Shown here piece after piece: positions 42,411 through 51,483 of a stretch of 64,000 bases of DNA. The position numbers and the translations under genes were made by a program. Position 1 is the first letter of the stretch. Each line of letters begins with the position of its first letter. Under the pieces are notes generated by a model. That model saw only the letters and a list, made by a program, of their open reading frames with translations, searched no databases and was not told the DNA's origin. Origin of the DNA: Aliiroseovarius subalbicans (GTDB lineage Bacteria; Pseudomonadota; Alphaproteobacteria; Rhodobacterales; Rhodobacteraceae); assembly GCF_022678625.1 (NCBI RefSeq), contig NZ_JALBYQ010000002.1:310001-374000 (forward strand), read 5' to 3'.

Positions 42411-43391
42411 TTACACCAACACCACATTTCCCGTCTTGCGCCCGGTTTCCACATAGCGATGCGCCTCGACCAGTTGGTTATGTGCAAAAGTCCGGTCCAT
42501 GACCGGGGCAAACGTGCCGGCAGCGACCAAGTCGATCAAATCGCCCAGCATCGGGCGCAACACGTCGGGCTTCAGCATACCCGTGGCCGAAAACCGCGCC
42601 TTGCGTGTTCCGAACAAGGACGTGCGCAGCATGGCACACAACAGATCAAGGCTGAGTACCGGGCAGACATAGCGGCCCGATGTGGTCAACGCCGACTTCG
42701 ACTGGTCAAACGAACTGACGCCAAGCGTGTCAAATACCACGTCATAACGCGTGTTTTCCCGCCTGAAATCCTCTTGCGTATAGTCGATGACACGGCTGGC
42801 CCCCAAAGAGCTGACCAAAGCGGTGTTGCGCGCGCTGCACGTGCCCGTGACCTCAGCCCCCATCGCGCAGGCAAGCTGCACGGCAGCACTGCCAAGACTG
42901 CCCGACGCGCCAAGGATAAGAATCTTTTCTCCAGCTCGCAGCCCGGCGACTTCGCGCAGGAAATTGAGAGACGTGAGCGCCCCATCACACATCACCGCAG
43001 CCTCCTCTGGCGACAGGCCATCGGGTGCGCGCATCAAAACACCGGTTTCCTCCATGCAGATATGGCTGGAATTTGCACCGAAATTCAGACCGGCCTCTCC
43101 AAATATCCGATCCCCGATTGCAAACCGTGACACGCCCGGGCCGGTTGCGATGACTTCGCCCGACAGGCAGGTTCCGATCAGGTCCTTGCGCGGTCGACGA
43201 AACCCCAAAAACGGCCGGGCCCAGCGCGGAACACCCGCGCGCATCATCCCATCTGCGCGAGTCACGGCCGAAGCCTGAATGCGGATCAGTACCTGGCCTG
43301 GACCAGGGGTTGGAAGCGGTCGGGTGACGGGGACAAGCTGGTCGGGGCCGCCATATCGGCGAACGCTCCAGGCAGAGAGTGCGGTATTCAT
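42411..43391 (-). CDS. Zinc-independent MDR-family NAD(P)-dependent oxidoreductase
   Basis: A 326-residue medium-chain dehydrogenase/reductase of the quinone oxidoreductase-like group. The N-terminal GroES fold contains PTPGPGQVLIRIQASAVTRADG (about 26-47) and the Rossmann motif is ILILGASGSLGSAAVQLA (about 155-172). Catalytic-zinc cysteine and histidine ligands are absent. Substrate unknown: quinones, enones or other carbonyls are typical. It faces a LysR regulator gene across a 101-base gap and is probably controlled by it. AAAGGAAAG precedes the ATG. Confidence 0.85.
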   Translation of the reverse strand: MNTALSAWSVRRYGGPDQLVPVTRPLPTPGPGQVLIRIQASAVTRADGMMRAGVPRWARPFLGFRRPRKDLIGTCLSGEVIATGPGVSRFAIGDRIFGEAGLNFGANSSHICMEETGVLMRAPDGLSPEEAAVMCDGALTSLNFLREVAGLRAGEKILILGASGSLGSAAVQLACAMGAEVTGTCSARNTALVSSLGASRVIDYTQEDFRRENTRYDVVFDTLGVSSFDQSKSALTTSGRYVCPVLSLDLLCAMLRTSLFGTRKARFSATGMLKPDVLRPMLGDLIDLVAAGTFAPVMDRTFAHNQLVEAHRYVETGRKTGNVVLV

Positions 43392-43432
43392 TTTCTTTCC
43401 TTTAAATTGACTTGACGCACATGTCCTAGCGG

Positions 43433-43452
43433 GTAGTAAATGATACGACTAC
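43433..43452. promoter_or_regulatory. Inverted repeat in the dehydrogenase/LysR intergenic region
   Basis: GTAGT at 43433-43437 and ACTAC at 43448-43452 are inverted around a ten-base spacer, close to the T-N11-A form of LysR sites. It lies midway between the divergent genes and is a candidate binding site for the adjacent regulator. Confidence 0.35.
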
Positions 43453-43492
43453 TCACTCAATCACCCCACAGCGGTTAATAAATGAACCACCT

Positions 43493-44377
43493 ATGATGGA
43501 TTGGAAATCCCTTCCCGCCTTTCTGGCGGTTGCTCGACAAGGGTCGCTGCGCGCAGCGGGCGAGCAATTGGGCACAACCCATGCCACCCTGCGTCGCCAA
43601 ATCGAAGCGTTGGAAACGCGCCTTGGGGTTCAGTTGTTTCGGCGCGGAACCGCAGGACTGCAATTGACAGCCGCAGGTCGCACTCTGTTGCCACAGGCGC
43701 TTGAGGCCGAAGACGCGTTGCTGAAGGGGTTCAATGCGGTGCAGGGGCTAGATCGAGAAGCCTCAGGACGTATCCGCCTGTCCGCCGACCCGATGACCGC
43801 ACACTTCCTTCTGGCTCCGGTGCTGGCAGAGTTTTCAGCACTCTACCCGGAAATCGATATCGAGCTTCAGCTCTCCTTCGGGATCGACTCGATCGAAAAC
43901 CTGGAAACCGACGTGTCGGTGCGCCATATGGCCGAAGTCGACGAAGACGTGGTCGGTCGCAAACTATTCCCCCTGTCCATCGGGATCTATGCCGCGCGCG
44001 ACTATCTTGATCGCGCCTTGCCGTCGGCCGGGCCGAAGGGGCAGGGATTACAGTGGATCGGATACGGATCTGAACCGGAGTTGTTGTCCTATATCAGCGA
44101 GTCTCCGTTTCCCGAAGCCCGTGTGCGCCACAGCATTCAGGACCCGGAAATGCACCTGCATCTGGCACGGGCCGGGGCGGGTCTGACCGTGCTAGCGGCC
44201 TGGGTCCAAGTCAGGTTCCCCGAGCTGCAGCAGGTGCCGGGCACGGCTTTGGACAACCGACGGTCCACCTGGGTTCTGCTGCACCACGATCTGCGCCGGG
44301 TCCGCCGGGTGCGGCTGTTTGTTGACTATCTGTGTGCTGCTCTGATGGAACGGAGAGCAGATTTCATCGGGGGTTAG
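43493..44377 (+). CDS. LysR family transcriptional regulator
   Basis: A 294-residue LysR-type protein: winged helix-turn-helix at residues about 3-62 (LPAFLAVARQGSLRAAGEQLGTTHATLRRQIEALETRLGVQLF) and a periplasmic-binding-like effector domain from about 90. It is divergent from the MDR dehydrogenase gene and probably regulates it; its effector is unknown. The two possible ATG codons at 43493 and 43496 differ by one Met. It ends 23 bases from the convergent GMC oxidoreductase stop. Confidence 0.9.
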   Translation: MMDWKSLPAFLAVARQGSLRAAGEQLGTTHATLRRQIEALETRLGVQLFRRGTAGLQLTAAGRTLLPQALEAEDALLKGFNAVQGLDREASGRIRLSADPMTAHFLLAPVLAEFSALYPEIDIELQLSFGIDSIENLETDVSVRHMAEVDEDVVGRKLFPLSIGIYAARDYLDRALPSAGPKGQGLQWIGYGSEPELLSYISESPFPEARVRHSIQDPEMHLHLARAGAGLTVLAAWVQVRFPELQQVPGTALDNRRSTWVLLHHDLRRVRRVRLFVDYLCAALMERRADFIGG

Positions 44378-44400
44378 AAAGGGCGGCACGAAAACAAACT

Positions 44401-46020
44401 TCACTCCGCGTATTCCGCCTTGATCATGTCTGCGCATTTCTCACCGATCATGATCGTCGGCGCGTTGGTGTTGCCTGAAATCAGAAGTGGCATGATCGAC
44501 GCGTCCGCGACGCGAAGCCCCTTCAGCCCATGCACCTTCAGATCGGGACTGACGACGGCCATGTCATCGTGCCCCATCTTGCAGGTGCCGACCGGGTGAT
44601 AAACGGTGTCAGCCCGGGTGCGGATCTGCGCCTCCCACTCAGCGTCGGTCATGTTGTCATGCACCCCGAACAATTCCTTGCGCTTGTACTTCGCTAGCGA
44701 TGGCGCTTCGAGCACCGAACGCGTGATTTTGGCGCCCTTGATGAGCGCCTTAAGGTCGCGTTCATCTGACAGGAATTTTGGATCAATCCCCGGTGCAGCC
44801 ATCGGGTCCGCGCTTTGCAGGAAAACCTGACCCCGCGAATGGGGACGCAAGATGCAGACGTGACAAGAATAGCCGTGACCATAGTGCAGCTTTCGCGCAT
44901 GATCATCGACCACCGCGATCACGAAATGGGTTTGCAGATCGGGACGGTCCACCGACGGATCGCTTTTGAAAAAGCTACCCGATTCCGTTATTGTCGAGGC
45001 AAACATTGAATTGCCGTCTTTGCGCCATTTGAAGAACTCGGGAAGCAGCTTCAAACCGGCCCGAAGGCCGATCCCGAAATTGTCGCGGTCCTTCGTCTTG
45101 TAGCCCAGGACGAAATCCAGGTGATCTTGCAAATTCTGCCCGACACCGGCCAGGTCGTGCACCATGTCGATGCCCAACGGACCAAGGTCCTGCGACCGGC
45201 CAACCCCCGACAGCATCAAAAGCTGTGGCGACTGGAACGCTCCGCCGCACAGGATCACCTCTTTGCTGGCGCGCACTTCCCTGTTCTGCTTGCCTTGGCG
45301 ATAGAGGACGCCGACCGCGCGTTTTCCGTCGAACAGAACCTTGGTGGCATGCGCACGCGTGATCACGGTCAGGTTGGCGCGCGCGCCCATGACCGGGTGC
45401 AGATAGGCGGCAGCGGCCGAGCACCGCTCACCGTTCTTATCGGGCGAATGGAACAGGGTGCTTTGCCACATCCCGGCGCCTTCGTTGTCGCCAGTGTTAA
45501 AATCCGTGGTGCTGCGGATCTGCATTTGGGTGCTGGCGTCGATGAAATCCTTCGAAATGGGGCGCGGGGCCTTCTGGTCGGACACCTGCAAGGGACCAGT
45601 ATCCCCATGCGCCGCATCCGCCCCGCGCGAATTGTTCTCGGCCTTCTTGAAATAGGGCAGGACATCGTCCCAGCCCCAACCTTCATTCCCCAATTCGGCC
45701 CAGCCGTCGAAGTCTTCGCGCTGGCCGCGAATATACACCATCGCATTGATCGCGCTGGAGCCGCCCAGAGCCTTGCCGCGTGGTTGGTAACCTCTACGCC
45801 CGTTCAGCCCGGGCTGTGGCACTGTATGAAACGCCCAGTTGTTGATCTTCGGTCGTCCCGGCAGCATCGCGACCACGGCCATCGGCGTGCGCACCAGCGC
45901 CCCCGCGCCTTTGCCGCCCGCCTCCAGAAGGCAGACCGTCACGTTCGGGTCTTCACTCAGGCGCGAAGCGATCGTGGCACCCGCCGAGCCCCCGCCGACA
46001 ATCACGAAATCAAAGCTCAT
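44401..46020 (-). CDS. GMC family FAD-dependent oxidoreductase (choline dehydrogenase-like)
   Basis: A 539-residue flavoprotein. The FAD dinucleotide motif [18 protein letters not shown] is at residues 7-24, [14 protein letters not shown] (about 86-99) is the first GMC signature, and HPVGTCKMG near 475-483 contains the catalytic His. The family oxidises alcohols such as choline or glycol derivatives; sequence alone does not assign the substrate, and no betaine aldehyde dehydrogenase gene is nearby. It may belong to the same accessory catabolic region as the cluster beginning at 46.2 kb, but there is a 186-base gap to it. Confidence 0.87.
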   Translation of the reverse strand: MSFDFVIVGGGSAGATIASRLSEDPNVTVCLLEAGGKGAGALVRTPMAVVAMLPGRPKINNWAFHTVPQPGLNGRRGYQPRGKALGGSSAINAMVYIRGQREDFDGWAELGNEGWGWDDVLPYFKKAENNSRGADAAHGDTGPLQVSDQKAPRPISKDFIDASTQMQIRSTTDFNTGDNEGAGMWQSTLFHSPDKNGERCSAAAAYLHPVMGARANLTVITRAHATKVLFDGKRAVGVLYRQGKQNREVRASKEVILCGGAFQSPQLLMLSGVGRSQDLGPLGIDMVHDLAGVGQNLQDHLDFVLGYKTKDRDNFGIGLRAGLKLLPEFFKWRKDGNSMFASTITESGSFFKSDPSVDRPDLQTHFVIAVVDDHARKLHYGHGYSCHVCILRPHSRGQVFLQSADPMAAPGIDPKFLSDERDLKALIKGAKITRSVLEAPSLAKYKRKELFGVHDNMTDAEWEAQIRTRADTVYHPVGTCKMGHDDMAVVSPDLKVHGLKGLRVADASIMPLLISGNTNAPTIMIGEKCADMIKAEYAE

Positions 46021-46206
46021 CCTGTTTCCTCACACCAAGCCCGGGTGCTGGCCCGGCCAAATACGGCACTGCACGGCTCCTCCCGAATCGCAACGTTTCC
46101 ACCAAAGCAGGTTTTCCGGAGATTTATCCAAAATCTTTGATCAGATTGGGTGGGCCTCAACCTCCCCACCTGAAAAAGGCAGCGTGACGGTGACCCCGGA
46201 GTGGCG

Positions 46207-46886
46207 CTACACGATGATCTGTTCCAGTGCTTTCGGGTGATCGGTCAGCGGCTCATGACCGTCCTCTGAGATGATGAAACTGTCCCCCACCTGCGCGCGG
46301 AAACTGTCCACCGAAACCGATCCGTCAAACGCCAGAACCATGCCCGGTTGCAGGGTCGTGGTATCACCGGTCACAAGCTGCGGCGCCTCCAGAAAGCTGA
46401 ACCCGGTCGCGCGGCCATAGCGGAACGGGTATTCATAGCCCGCGCTCTGGATCACCTCGGCAAAAGCCGCGTGCACACTTTCAGCCGTTACCACCGGACG
46501 TAACGCCTGCAACGCAGCCGCCTGGCTAGCCAGCGCGACCTCGTAAACCGGCTCCTGGCTGCGATCCGCAATCTCTCCGATCTAGAAAGTCCGGTCGAAG
46601 CCAAGCTTGAAACGGTGAAAATTCGTCATGCCGCAGAAACACAGGAACACGGGTTCGCCCCGGCGCGTGACGCGCATCGCGGCCAGGATCGGCGAGGCGC
46701 TGACCAGATGTTCGGCGCCTGCCAGCTCCTCGACACAGGCGCGCACCACAGGCGGCATATGGTCGGGCGCCCGAACTCCATGTGCAGGTAGTCGTAATAC
46801 CCCGTCAGGTAATGAACGTTGTCCTCATCGGTAATAAACGCGACGTCGAACCCGGACGCGGCCAGACGATTGCGGAACCTGTGCAT
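46207..46886 (-). pseudogene. Decayed M24 peptidase gene
   Basis: Read leftwards from 46886, MHRFRNRLAASGFDVAFITD is the N-terminus of an M24/creatinase-fold hydrolase. After GRPT the frame changes to one that carries APDHMPPVVRACVEELAGAE and then jumps directly to RRGEPVFLCFCGMTNFHRFK; large pieces in between are missing. A TAG at 46582-46584 interrupts KLGFDRTF-stop-IGEIAD, where relatives have Trp (TGG). The C-terminal end from 46512 is intact to 46207. About 225 codons remain of nearly 400, with at least two deletions, a frame change and one nonsense codon. It abuts the racemase-like gene, which still appears intact. Confidence 0.8.
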
Positions 46887-46914
46887 GCGATCTTCGGACG
46901 CGGCCCCAACTCTT

Positions 46915-47685
46915 TCAGTTCTGTTCGAACAATTGACCGAATTGCGGCAAAGAGGCCTCAACCCCGGCCAGCCGCAGCATGTGCCAGGCCAGAGCCTGGT
47001 TCGAGGAGATCACCGGCACGCCGATACGCGCCTCGATCTCGGGAATGATGCGCAGACAGCGCAGGTTGGTGCAGGAAATGACGACTGCATCACAGGGCGC
47101 GGCCCCCGCGACCTGTTGCGCGGCTTCGCTGATCGCGGCCTCGGTGATCCGGGCGACGACCCGGTCGTTGCCCTCCTCGAACGACCCGAACCCTGCGATG
47201 GCAAACCCAGCGTCCTCCAACCGGCCGCGCATCCGCGCCGACACGTTGGCGACATAGGGCGTGACAAAGCCCAGCCGGGCGGCCCCCAGGCTGCGTCCGG
47301 CGGCAATGATCGCGGCCAGCGGGTCGGTGACGCGCGCGCGCGGAAACACACTCTGGATCGCCTGTGCCACCTTGTGCGACCCGATCACGGACGAGGCCGA
47401 GGTGCAGCCATAGCCGATCACGTCGAACTCCAGCCACGGCGGCAAAAGCTTGGCCGCGGCGGGCAGGTCCGCCTCCATCTGCGCCAGTGTGTCGGGGCGA
47501 ACCTCGGCCACCATCGGGATGCGCGAATGGTACAGCGCAACGCCCTCAAGGTCCGTCATTCGGGCAAATTCCGGCTCCAGCGTTTCGTCCGTTTCCAAGA
47601 CGATCACCCCCAGCGTGGCGCGCGTGCCGATCCCGTCATCGGTGTCAAACGGCAGCTTCATCGCGGCACCAACGCCATAGAACAT
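46915..47685 (-). CDS. Asp/Glu racemase superfamily protein (EutA/maleate isomerase-like)
   Basis: A 256-residue protein of the aspartate/glutamate racemase superfamily. The two active-site cysteines lie in GYGCTSASSVIG (near residue 94) and VVISCTNLRC (near 200). The pattern is closest to EutA of ectoine breakdown and to maleate isomerase or arylmalonate decarboxylase. The reaction is unknown. MKLPFDTDD at 47661 may be the true start; the ATG at 47685 follows GAGCGGGG from the end of the lyase gene. It is the last intact gene of a three-gene unit with the ammonia-lyase and the M20 hydrolase. Confidence 0.78.
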   Translation of the reverse strand: MFYGVGAAMKLPFDTDDGIGTRATLGVIVLETDETLEPEFARMTDLEGVALYHSRIPMVAEVRPDTLAQMEADLPAAAKLLPPWLEFDVIGYGCTSASSVIGSHKVAQAIQSVFPRARVTDPLAAIIAAGRSLGAARLGFVTPYVANVSARMRGRLEDAGFAIAGFGSFEEGNDRVVARITEAAISEAAQQVAGAAPCDAVVISCTNLRCLRIIPEIEARIGVPVISSNQALAWHMLRLAGVEASLPQFGQLFEQN

Positions 47686-47691
47686 CCCCGC

Positions 47692-48885
47692 TCAGACATG
47701 GTTGGCCCCGGCCATGATCGCGGCAAAGATATCCGGGTCGGTCACGCCCTCGGACCCGATCAACAGCACGCGCGACCCTGCATCCAACCCCAGAGTGGCC
47801 GACAGGTCGTCATGCTGGCGGGCGGCGATCAGCGCGGCCAGACCGGCCACCGCGCTTTCCCCGGCCTTGACCACCGGATCACCGGTTACAGCCTTTGCCA
47901 ACAGGCGAACCGTGGGCGCGACGATCCCGTCCGGGATGGTCAGGAAGTCCGACGCCTCTTCGCGTAAAATGTCCCAGGCCATTTCCGAAGGTTCACCGCA
48001 AGACAGGCCCGCCATGATGGTTTCTTCTACAATCTCGACATTGGTCGGCGCGCCGCGACACGCGCTTTCAAACAGGCAGGCGGCCAAGTCGGGTTCGACG
48101 ATCACAACGCGGGGCGATTGGTCGCCGTAGTGCTGGCGCAGGCCAGCGGCCACCGAGGCAGCCAATCCGCCGACCCCGCCTTGCAGGAACACGTGGGTTG
48201 GCGCTTGCTCCAGCGCCTCGCAGGCCTCGCGCGTCATCACGCCGTAGCCCGCCATCACGTCGCGCGGCGGGTCCGAGTAGCCCGGCCACGAGGTGTCCGA
48301 GACAACGAACCAGCCGTTCGCCTCGGCCTCATCCTTGGCCAGCCGCACGGACGCGTCATAGTCGCCATCGATACGGATCACCTCAGCCCCCAGGTCACGC
48401 ATCGCGGCAGCGCGGCCTTCGCTGACTTCAGCGTGGATATAGATGCGACAGGGCGCGCCGACCCGCTGGCACCCCCAGGCCAGCGACCGGCCATGATTGC
48501 CGTCCGTGGCCGACACCAGCGTGATCTGCGCGCACGCGTCGCGGTGGAGCCCATTGCGGATATCCTCAAGCTGCACGGGCTGGCCCAACCGGTCGGACAC
48601 TTCGCGCTGCAACACGCGCAGCGCGGCATAAGACCCGCCCAGCGCCTTGAAACTGCCCAGCCCGAAGCGGGGCCCTTCGTGCTTGTAGTCGATCCGTGCG
48701 ACGCCGATCTGTCCCGCCAGCCCCCCCAGGGCGACAAGCGGCGTGGGGGCATAGCCGTCCCAAGCGGTGATCTCATCAAACGCAGTGGCGAAGTCCTGGG
48801 GCGACAGAACGCGCTGCGCCGCGTCGCCGTCACAGCGCGTCGCCGCCACATGCTGCACCCGGGCCTTGGTGAATACGTCAAACAT
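47692..48885 (-). CDS. Diaminopropionate ammonia-lyase family PLP enzyme
   Basis: A 397-residue fold-type II PLP enzyme. EGPRFGLGSFKALGGSYA contains Lys80 as the PLP lysine and is characteristic of diaminopropionate ammonia-lyase; VSATDGNHGRSLAWG is the phosphate-side loop, and LQGGVGGLAASVA the cofactor-phosphate glycine loop. Such enzymes convert 2,3-diaminopropionate to pyruvate and ammonia. A close alternative is the threonine-dehydratase-like EutB of ectoine catabolism. ATG 48885 follows AAAGGACGACC and overlaps the M20 gene by eight bases, so both are translated together. Confidence 0.82.
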   Translation of the reverse strand: MFDVFTKARVQHVAATRCDGDAAQRVLSPQDFATAFDEITAWDGYAPTPLVALGGLAGQIGVARIDYKHEGPRFGLGSFKALGGSYAALRVLQREVSDRLGQPVQLEDIRNGLHRDACAQITLVSATDGNHGRSLAWGCQRVGAPCRIYIHAEVSEGRAAAMRDLGAEVIRIDGDYDASVRLAKDEAEANGWFVVSDTSWPGYSDPPRDVMAGYGVMTREACEALEQAPTHVFLQGGVGGLAASVAAGLRQHYGDQSPRVVIVEPDLAACLFESACRGAPTNVEIVEETIMAGLSCGEPSEMAWDILREEASDFLTIPDGIVAPTVRLLAKAVTGDPVVKAGESAVAGLAALIAARQHDDLSATLGLDAGSRVLLIGSEGVTDPDIFAAIMAGANHV

Positions 48886-50119
48886 GGTCGTCCTTTCGAA
48901 GCGGCAGGCGGTCTTTCACCAGCTGCACCCACAGCTCGGCCCCAATGGGAAGCAGAGCATCGTTAAAATCATAGTCTGCGGCATGAAGCGGCTGACCCTG
49001 CGGCCCGTCCTCTCCGTTGCCCAGCAGAAAAAAACACCCCGGCACTGCGGCGGTGAAAAGGGAAAAATCCTCGGAGAAGCTCATCGGCGGGCGGTCGCGA
49101 ATGACCTCGCACCCTGCCGCATCAGCGGCGCGATAGACCGCTTCGGTCGGGCCCGGCGCATTGATGGTCTCAACGAATTCGGTGTTGAAGCTGACCTCGA
49201 CCGTGACCCCATGCGCGGCGGCGACTCCCTCCGCAATCTGGCGCATGAAGCGAGCGATCGCCTGGCGATCTTCGGGCAGCCGCGCCCGCACGTCACCCTT
49301 CAGCGTGGCACACCCGGGCAACACATTGCGCTGACCATCGGTCAGGAACTCGGTCACCGACACGACCGCGCCAGCGCCGGGCGCCAGTTTGCGCGCAACG
49401 ATGGTTTGCAACGCCTGCACCATTTCCGCCCCCACGGTGATCGCGTCCACGCCCACCTGCGGCATCGACGCATGCCCCCCCTGCCCCTGAATGTGGATTT
49501 CAAACAGGCTTTCGCTGCTGCAGATCATGCCTGTGCGGGTCGACACCTGACCGACCGGCGCGCCGGGCAGGTTGTGGATGGCAAAGACCTCTTCGACCGG
49601 AAAACGGTCCAGCACGCCTTCGTCGATCATCGCCTGTGCGCCCCGCCCGTTTTCCTCGCTCGGCTGGAACAGCAGGACCACGGTGCCGACGAACCCCTGT
49701 TCGGCCACCAACCGCTCAGCCGCGCCCAGCAACATGGTCATGTGCCCGTCATGGCCACAGGCATGCATCACGCCAGGATTTTGCGACGGGTAATCGTGGT
49801 CCGAGGCCTCAGAAATCGGCAGCGCATCCATGTCCGCCCTGAGCCCGATCGCCCGGTTGCCCTGACCGCAAGACAGCACGCCAACGACGCCAATGCCTTC
49901 ATGCACCTCGATGCCAAGGCCGCGCAGGTGGGCGGCGATCCGGGCCTTGGTCTGCACCTCATCAAACCCCAGCTCGGGGTCGCGATGGAAAGTTCTGCGA
50001 AGCTCTGTCAATCGATCCTGCACCCATTCACCCCGTTCAGCCAGAAAGACAATGCCGAGTGTAGAACGAGCAGGCGGCGCTGATGCGTAAATAATTCCCG
50101 CGCGAGGCATGAAATTCAT
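48878..50119 (-). CDS. M20 family amidohydrolase (hippurate hydrolase-like)
   Basis: A member of the M20D metallo-amidohydrolases with HACGHDGHM at residues about 119-127 (Cys121 and His123 as metal ligands), FQPSEENGRGA as the catalytic Glu region and FSEDFS near the C-terminus. It should remove an acyl group from an amino acid or related amide; in ectoine breakdown the relative EutE/DoeB deacetylates N-acetyl-diaminobutyrate. Length is up to 413 residues from ATG 50119. That ATG lies in the inverted repeat of the divergent AsnC gene, and GTG 50023, preceded by GGGG, is a credible alternative start that begins just before the conserved region. Confidence 0.82.
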   Translation of the reverse strand: MNFMPRAGIIYASAPPARSTLGIVFLAERGEWVQDRLTELRRTFHRDPELGFDEVQTKARIAAHLRGLGIEVHEGIGVVGVLSCGQGNRAIGLRADMDALPISEASDHDYPSQNPGVMHACGHDGHMTMLLGAAERLVAEQGFVGTVVLLFQPSEENGRGAQAMIDEGVLDRFPVEEVFAIHNLPGAPVGQVSTRTGMICSSESLFEIHIQGQGGHASMPQVGVDAITVGAEMVQALQTIVARKLAPGAGAVVSVTEFLTDGQRNVLPGCATLKGDVRARLPEDRQAIARFMRQIAEGVAAAHGVTVEVSFNTEFVETINAPGPTEAVYRAADAAGCEVIRDRPPMSFSEDFSLFTAAVPGCFFLLGNGEDGPQGQPLHAADYDFNDALLPIGAELWVQLVKDRLPLRKDDHV

Positions 50120-50150
50120 TGCGAAGGGCCGAGTTTGCGACGAATTTCAT
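50109..50150. promoter_or_regulatory. Inverted repeat upstream of asnC-type gene
   Basis: ATGAAATTC at 50109-50117 is a perfect inverted copy of GAATTTCAT at 50142-50150, with a 24-base spacer. It lies directly before the AsnC start at 50154 and over the M20 gene start, the place expected for autoregulation of an Lrp/AsnC protein that binds spaced half-sites. Confidence 0.55.
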
Positions 50151-50153
50151 CAC

Positions 50154-50603
50154 ATGGATGACAAAGACCTCAAGATCCTTCGCCTGGTGCAGGACAACGC
50201 CCGCCTGACCGCCGACGCCATCAGCCAGGATGTTGGCCTGTCACCCCCGGCCGTGCAGAAACGCCTCAAACGGCTGCGCGAGGCCGGGGTGATCGAACGG
50301 GAAACCGCAGTGCTGTCCCCCGCCCGGCTGGGGCGTGACATGACCATCGTGGTTGAGGTCATTCTGGAGCGCGAGAACCGCGCCCACCTGGAGGCGTTCA
50401 AGCGTAAGATGCGCGCCGCACCCTGTGTGCAGCAATGTTACTACACCACCGGAGAGGCGGATTTCCTGCTGATCCTTCTGGTGCGCGACATCAAGGAATA
50501 CGAGGCGTTCACCCAGCAGCATTTCTTTGACGAATCCAACATCAGCCGGTTCAAGACCGCCGTTGTGATGGACCGGGTGAAAGTGTCGCTGGACGTGCTT
50601 TAG
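50154..50603 (+). CDS. Lrp/AsnC family transcriptional regulator
   Basis: A 149-residue regulator: N-terminal helix-turn-helix (MDDKDLKILRLVQDNARLTA then LSPPAVQKRLKRL) and C-terminal RAM ligand-binding domain (from about 65). The ATG at 50154 matches the family start; an earlier ATG at 50109 would add 15 residues and would span the inverted repeat. It is divergent from the M20-lyase-racemase unit and convergent with N-carbamoylputrescine amidase, sharing four bases at the stops. It most likely controls the M20 unit, with an amino acid or diamine as effector. Confidence 0.88.
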   Translation: MDDKDLKILRLVQDNARLTADAISQDVGLSPPAVQKRLKRLREAGVIERETAVLSPARLGRDMTIVVEVILERENRAHLEAFKRKMRAAPCVQQCYYTTGEADFLLILLVRDIKEYEAFTQQHFFDESNISRFKTAVVMDRVKVSLDVL

Positions 50604-51481
50604 CCCACGCCGCCATCATAGGTCGTGATTGCGCCGTAAAGATCGGGGCGACGGTCGCGAAACACACCCCAATAGCGGCGCGTTTCGGCGATCTCGTCCA
50701 GATCGAAAGTCGCAGTGATCACTGCGCCGTCCGCCTGGTCGCATTCCGCCACTTTCTGCCCGAACGGGTCTGCGATGAACGAGCCGCCCAGAAACTCCAG
50801 TTTCAGGCTGTCATCTTCGGTCGCGACCTCGGTGCCGACCCGGTTACTGGCCACCACGGGCACCAGATTGGCCCCGGCGTGGCCCTGCATCACGACCTGC
50901 CAATGCGGGATGCAATTGGCGTCGGGTCGGCTCGGCTCGGTGCCGATCGCGGTCGGGTAAAGCAGGATCTCGGCGCCTTGCAGCACCAGGCAACGCGCCG
51001 CTTCCGGGAACCACTGATCCCAGCAGATGCCACAGCCGATCCGACCAAAAGCGGTGTCCCAGACGACAAACCCAGTGTCCCCGGGTGAAAAGAACTGCTT
51101 TTCCTGATAAGCCACGTCGTTCGGGATATGCGCCTTGCGATAGGTGCCCAGCACGCTGCCATCCGCATCGATCATGTTCAGGGAATTGAAATAACTCTGC
51201 CCCGCGCGCTCAAAGAAGGAAATCGGCAGGACCACGCCCAGCTCTTTCGCCAGCTTGGCGAAGTGGCGCGTCGCCCGGTTATCGCCCGCTGATGTCGCCA
51301 GGTCGAAATGCTTATGCGCCTGCTCGATGCAGAAATAAGGGGTTTCGAATAATTCCTGGATCAGGATGACATTCGCACCCTGACCGGCGGCCTCGCGCAC
51401 CAAAACCTCGGCCCGCGCGATATTGGCGTCGATATCCCAGCCACAGCCCATCTGGGTCGCGGCAAGTGTCACGTTTCGCAT
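50600..51481 (-). CDS. aguB: N-carbamoylputrescine amidase
   Basis: A 293-residue nitrilase-superfamily enzyme with the catalytic triad Glu43 (IQELF), Lys116 (YRKAHIPN) and Cys153 (GICWDQWFPE). The sequence surrounding the Cys matches AguB-type amidases, which convert N-carbamoylputrescine to putrescine, CO2 and ammonia. It lies two bases downstream of agmatine deiminase and is the last gene of the long pot operon. Together the two genes convert agmatine to putrescine. Confidence 0.92.
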   Translation of the reverse strand: MRNVTLAATQMGCGWDIDANIARAEVLVREAAGQGANVILIQELFETPYFCIEQAHKHFDLATSAGDNRATRHFAKLAKELGVVLPISFFERAGQSYFNSLNMIDADGSVLGTYRKAHIPNDVAYQEKQFFSPGDTGFVVWDTAFGRIGCGICWDQWFPEAARCLVLQGAEILLYPTAIGTEPSRPDANCIPHWQVVMQGHAGANLVPVVASNRVGTEVATEDDSLKLEFLGGSFIADPFGQKVAECDQADGAVITATFDLDEIAETRRYWGVFRDRRPDLYGAITTYDGGVG

Positions 51482-51483
51482 GG

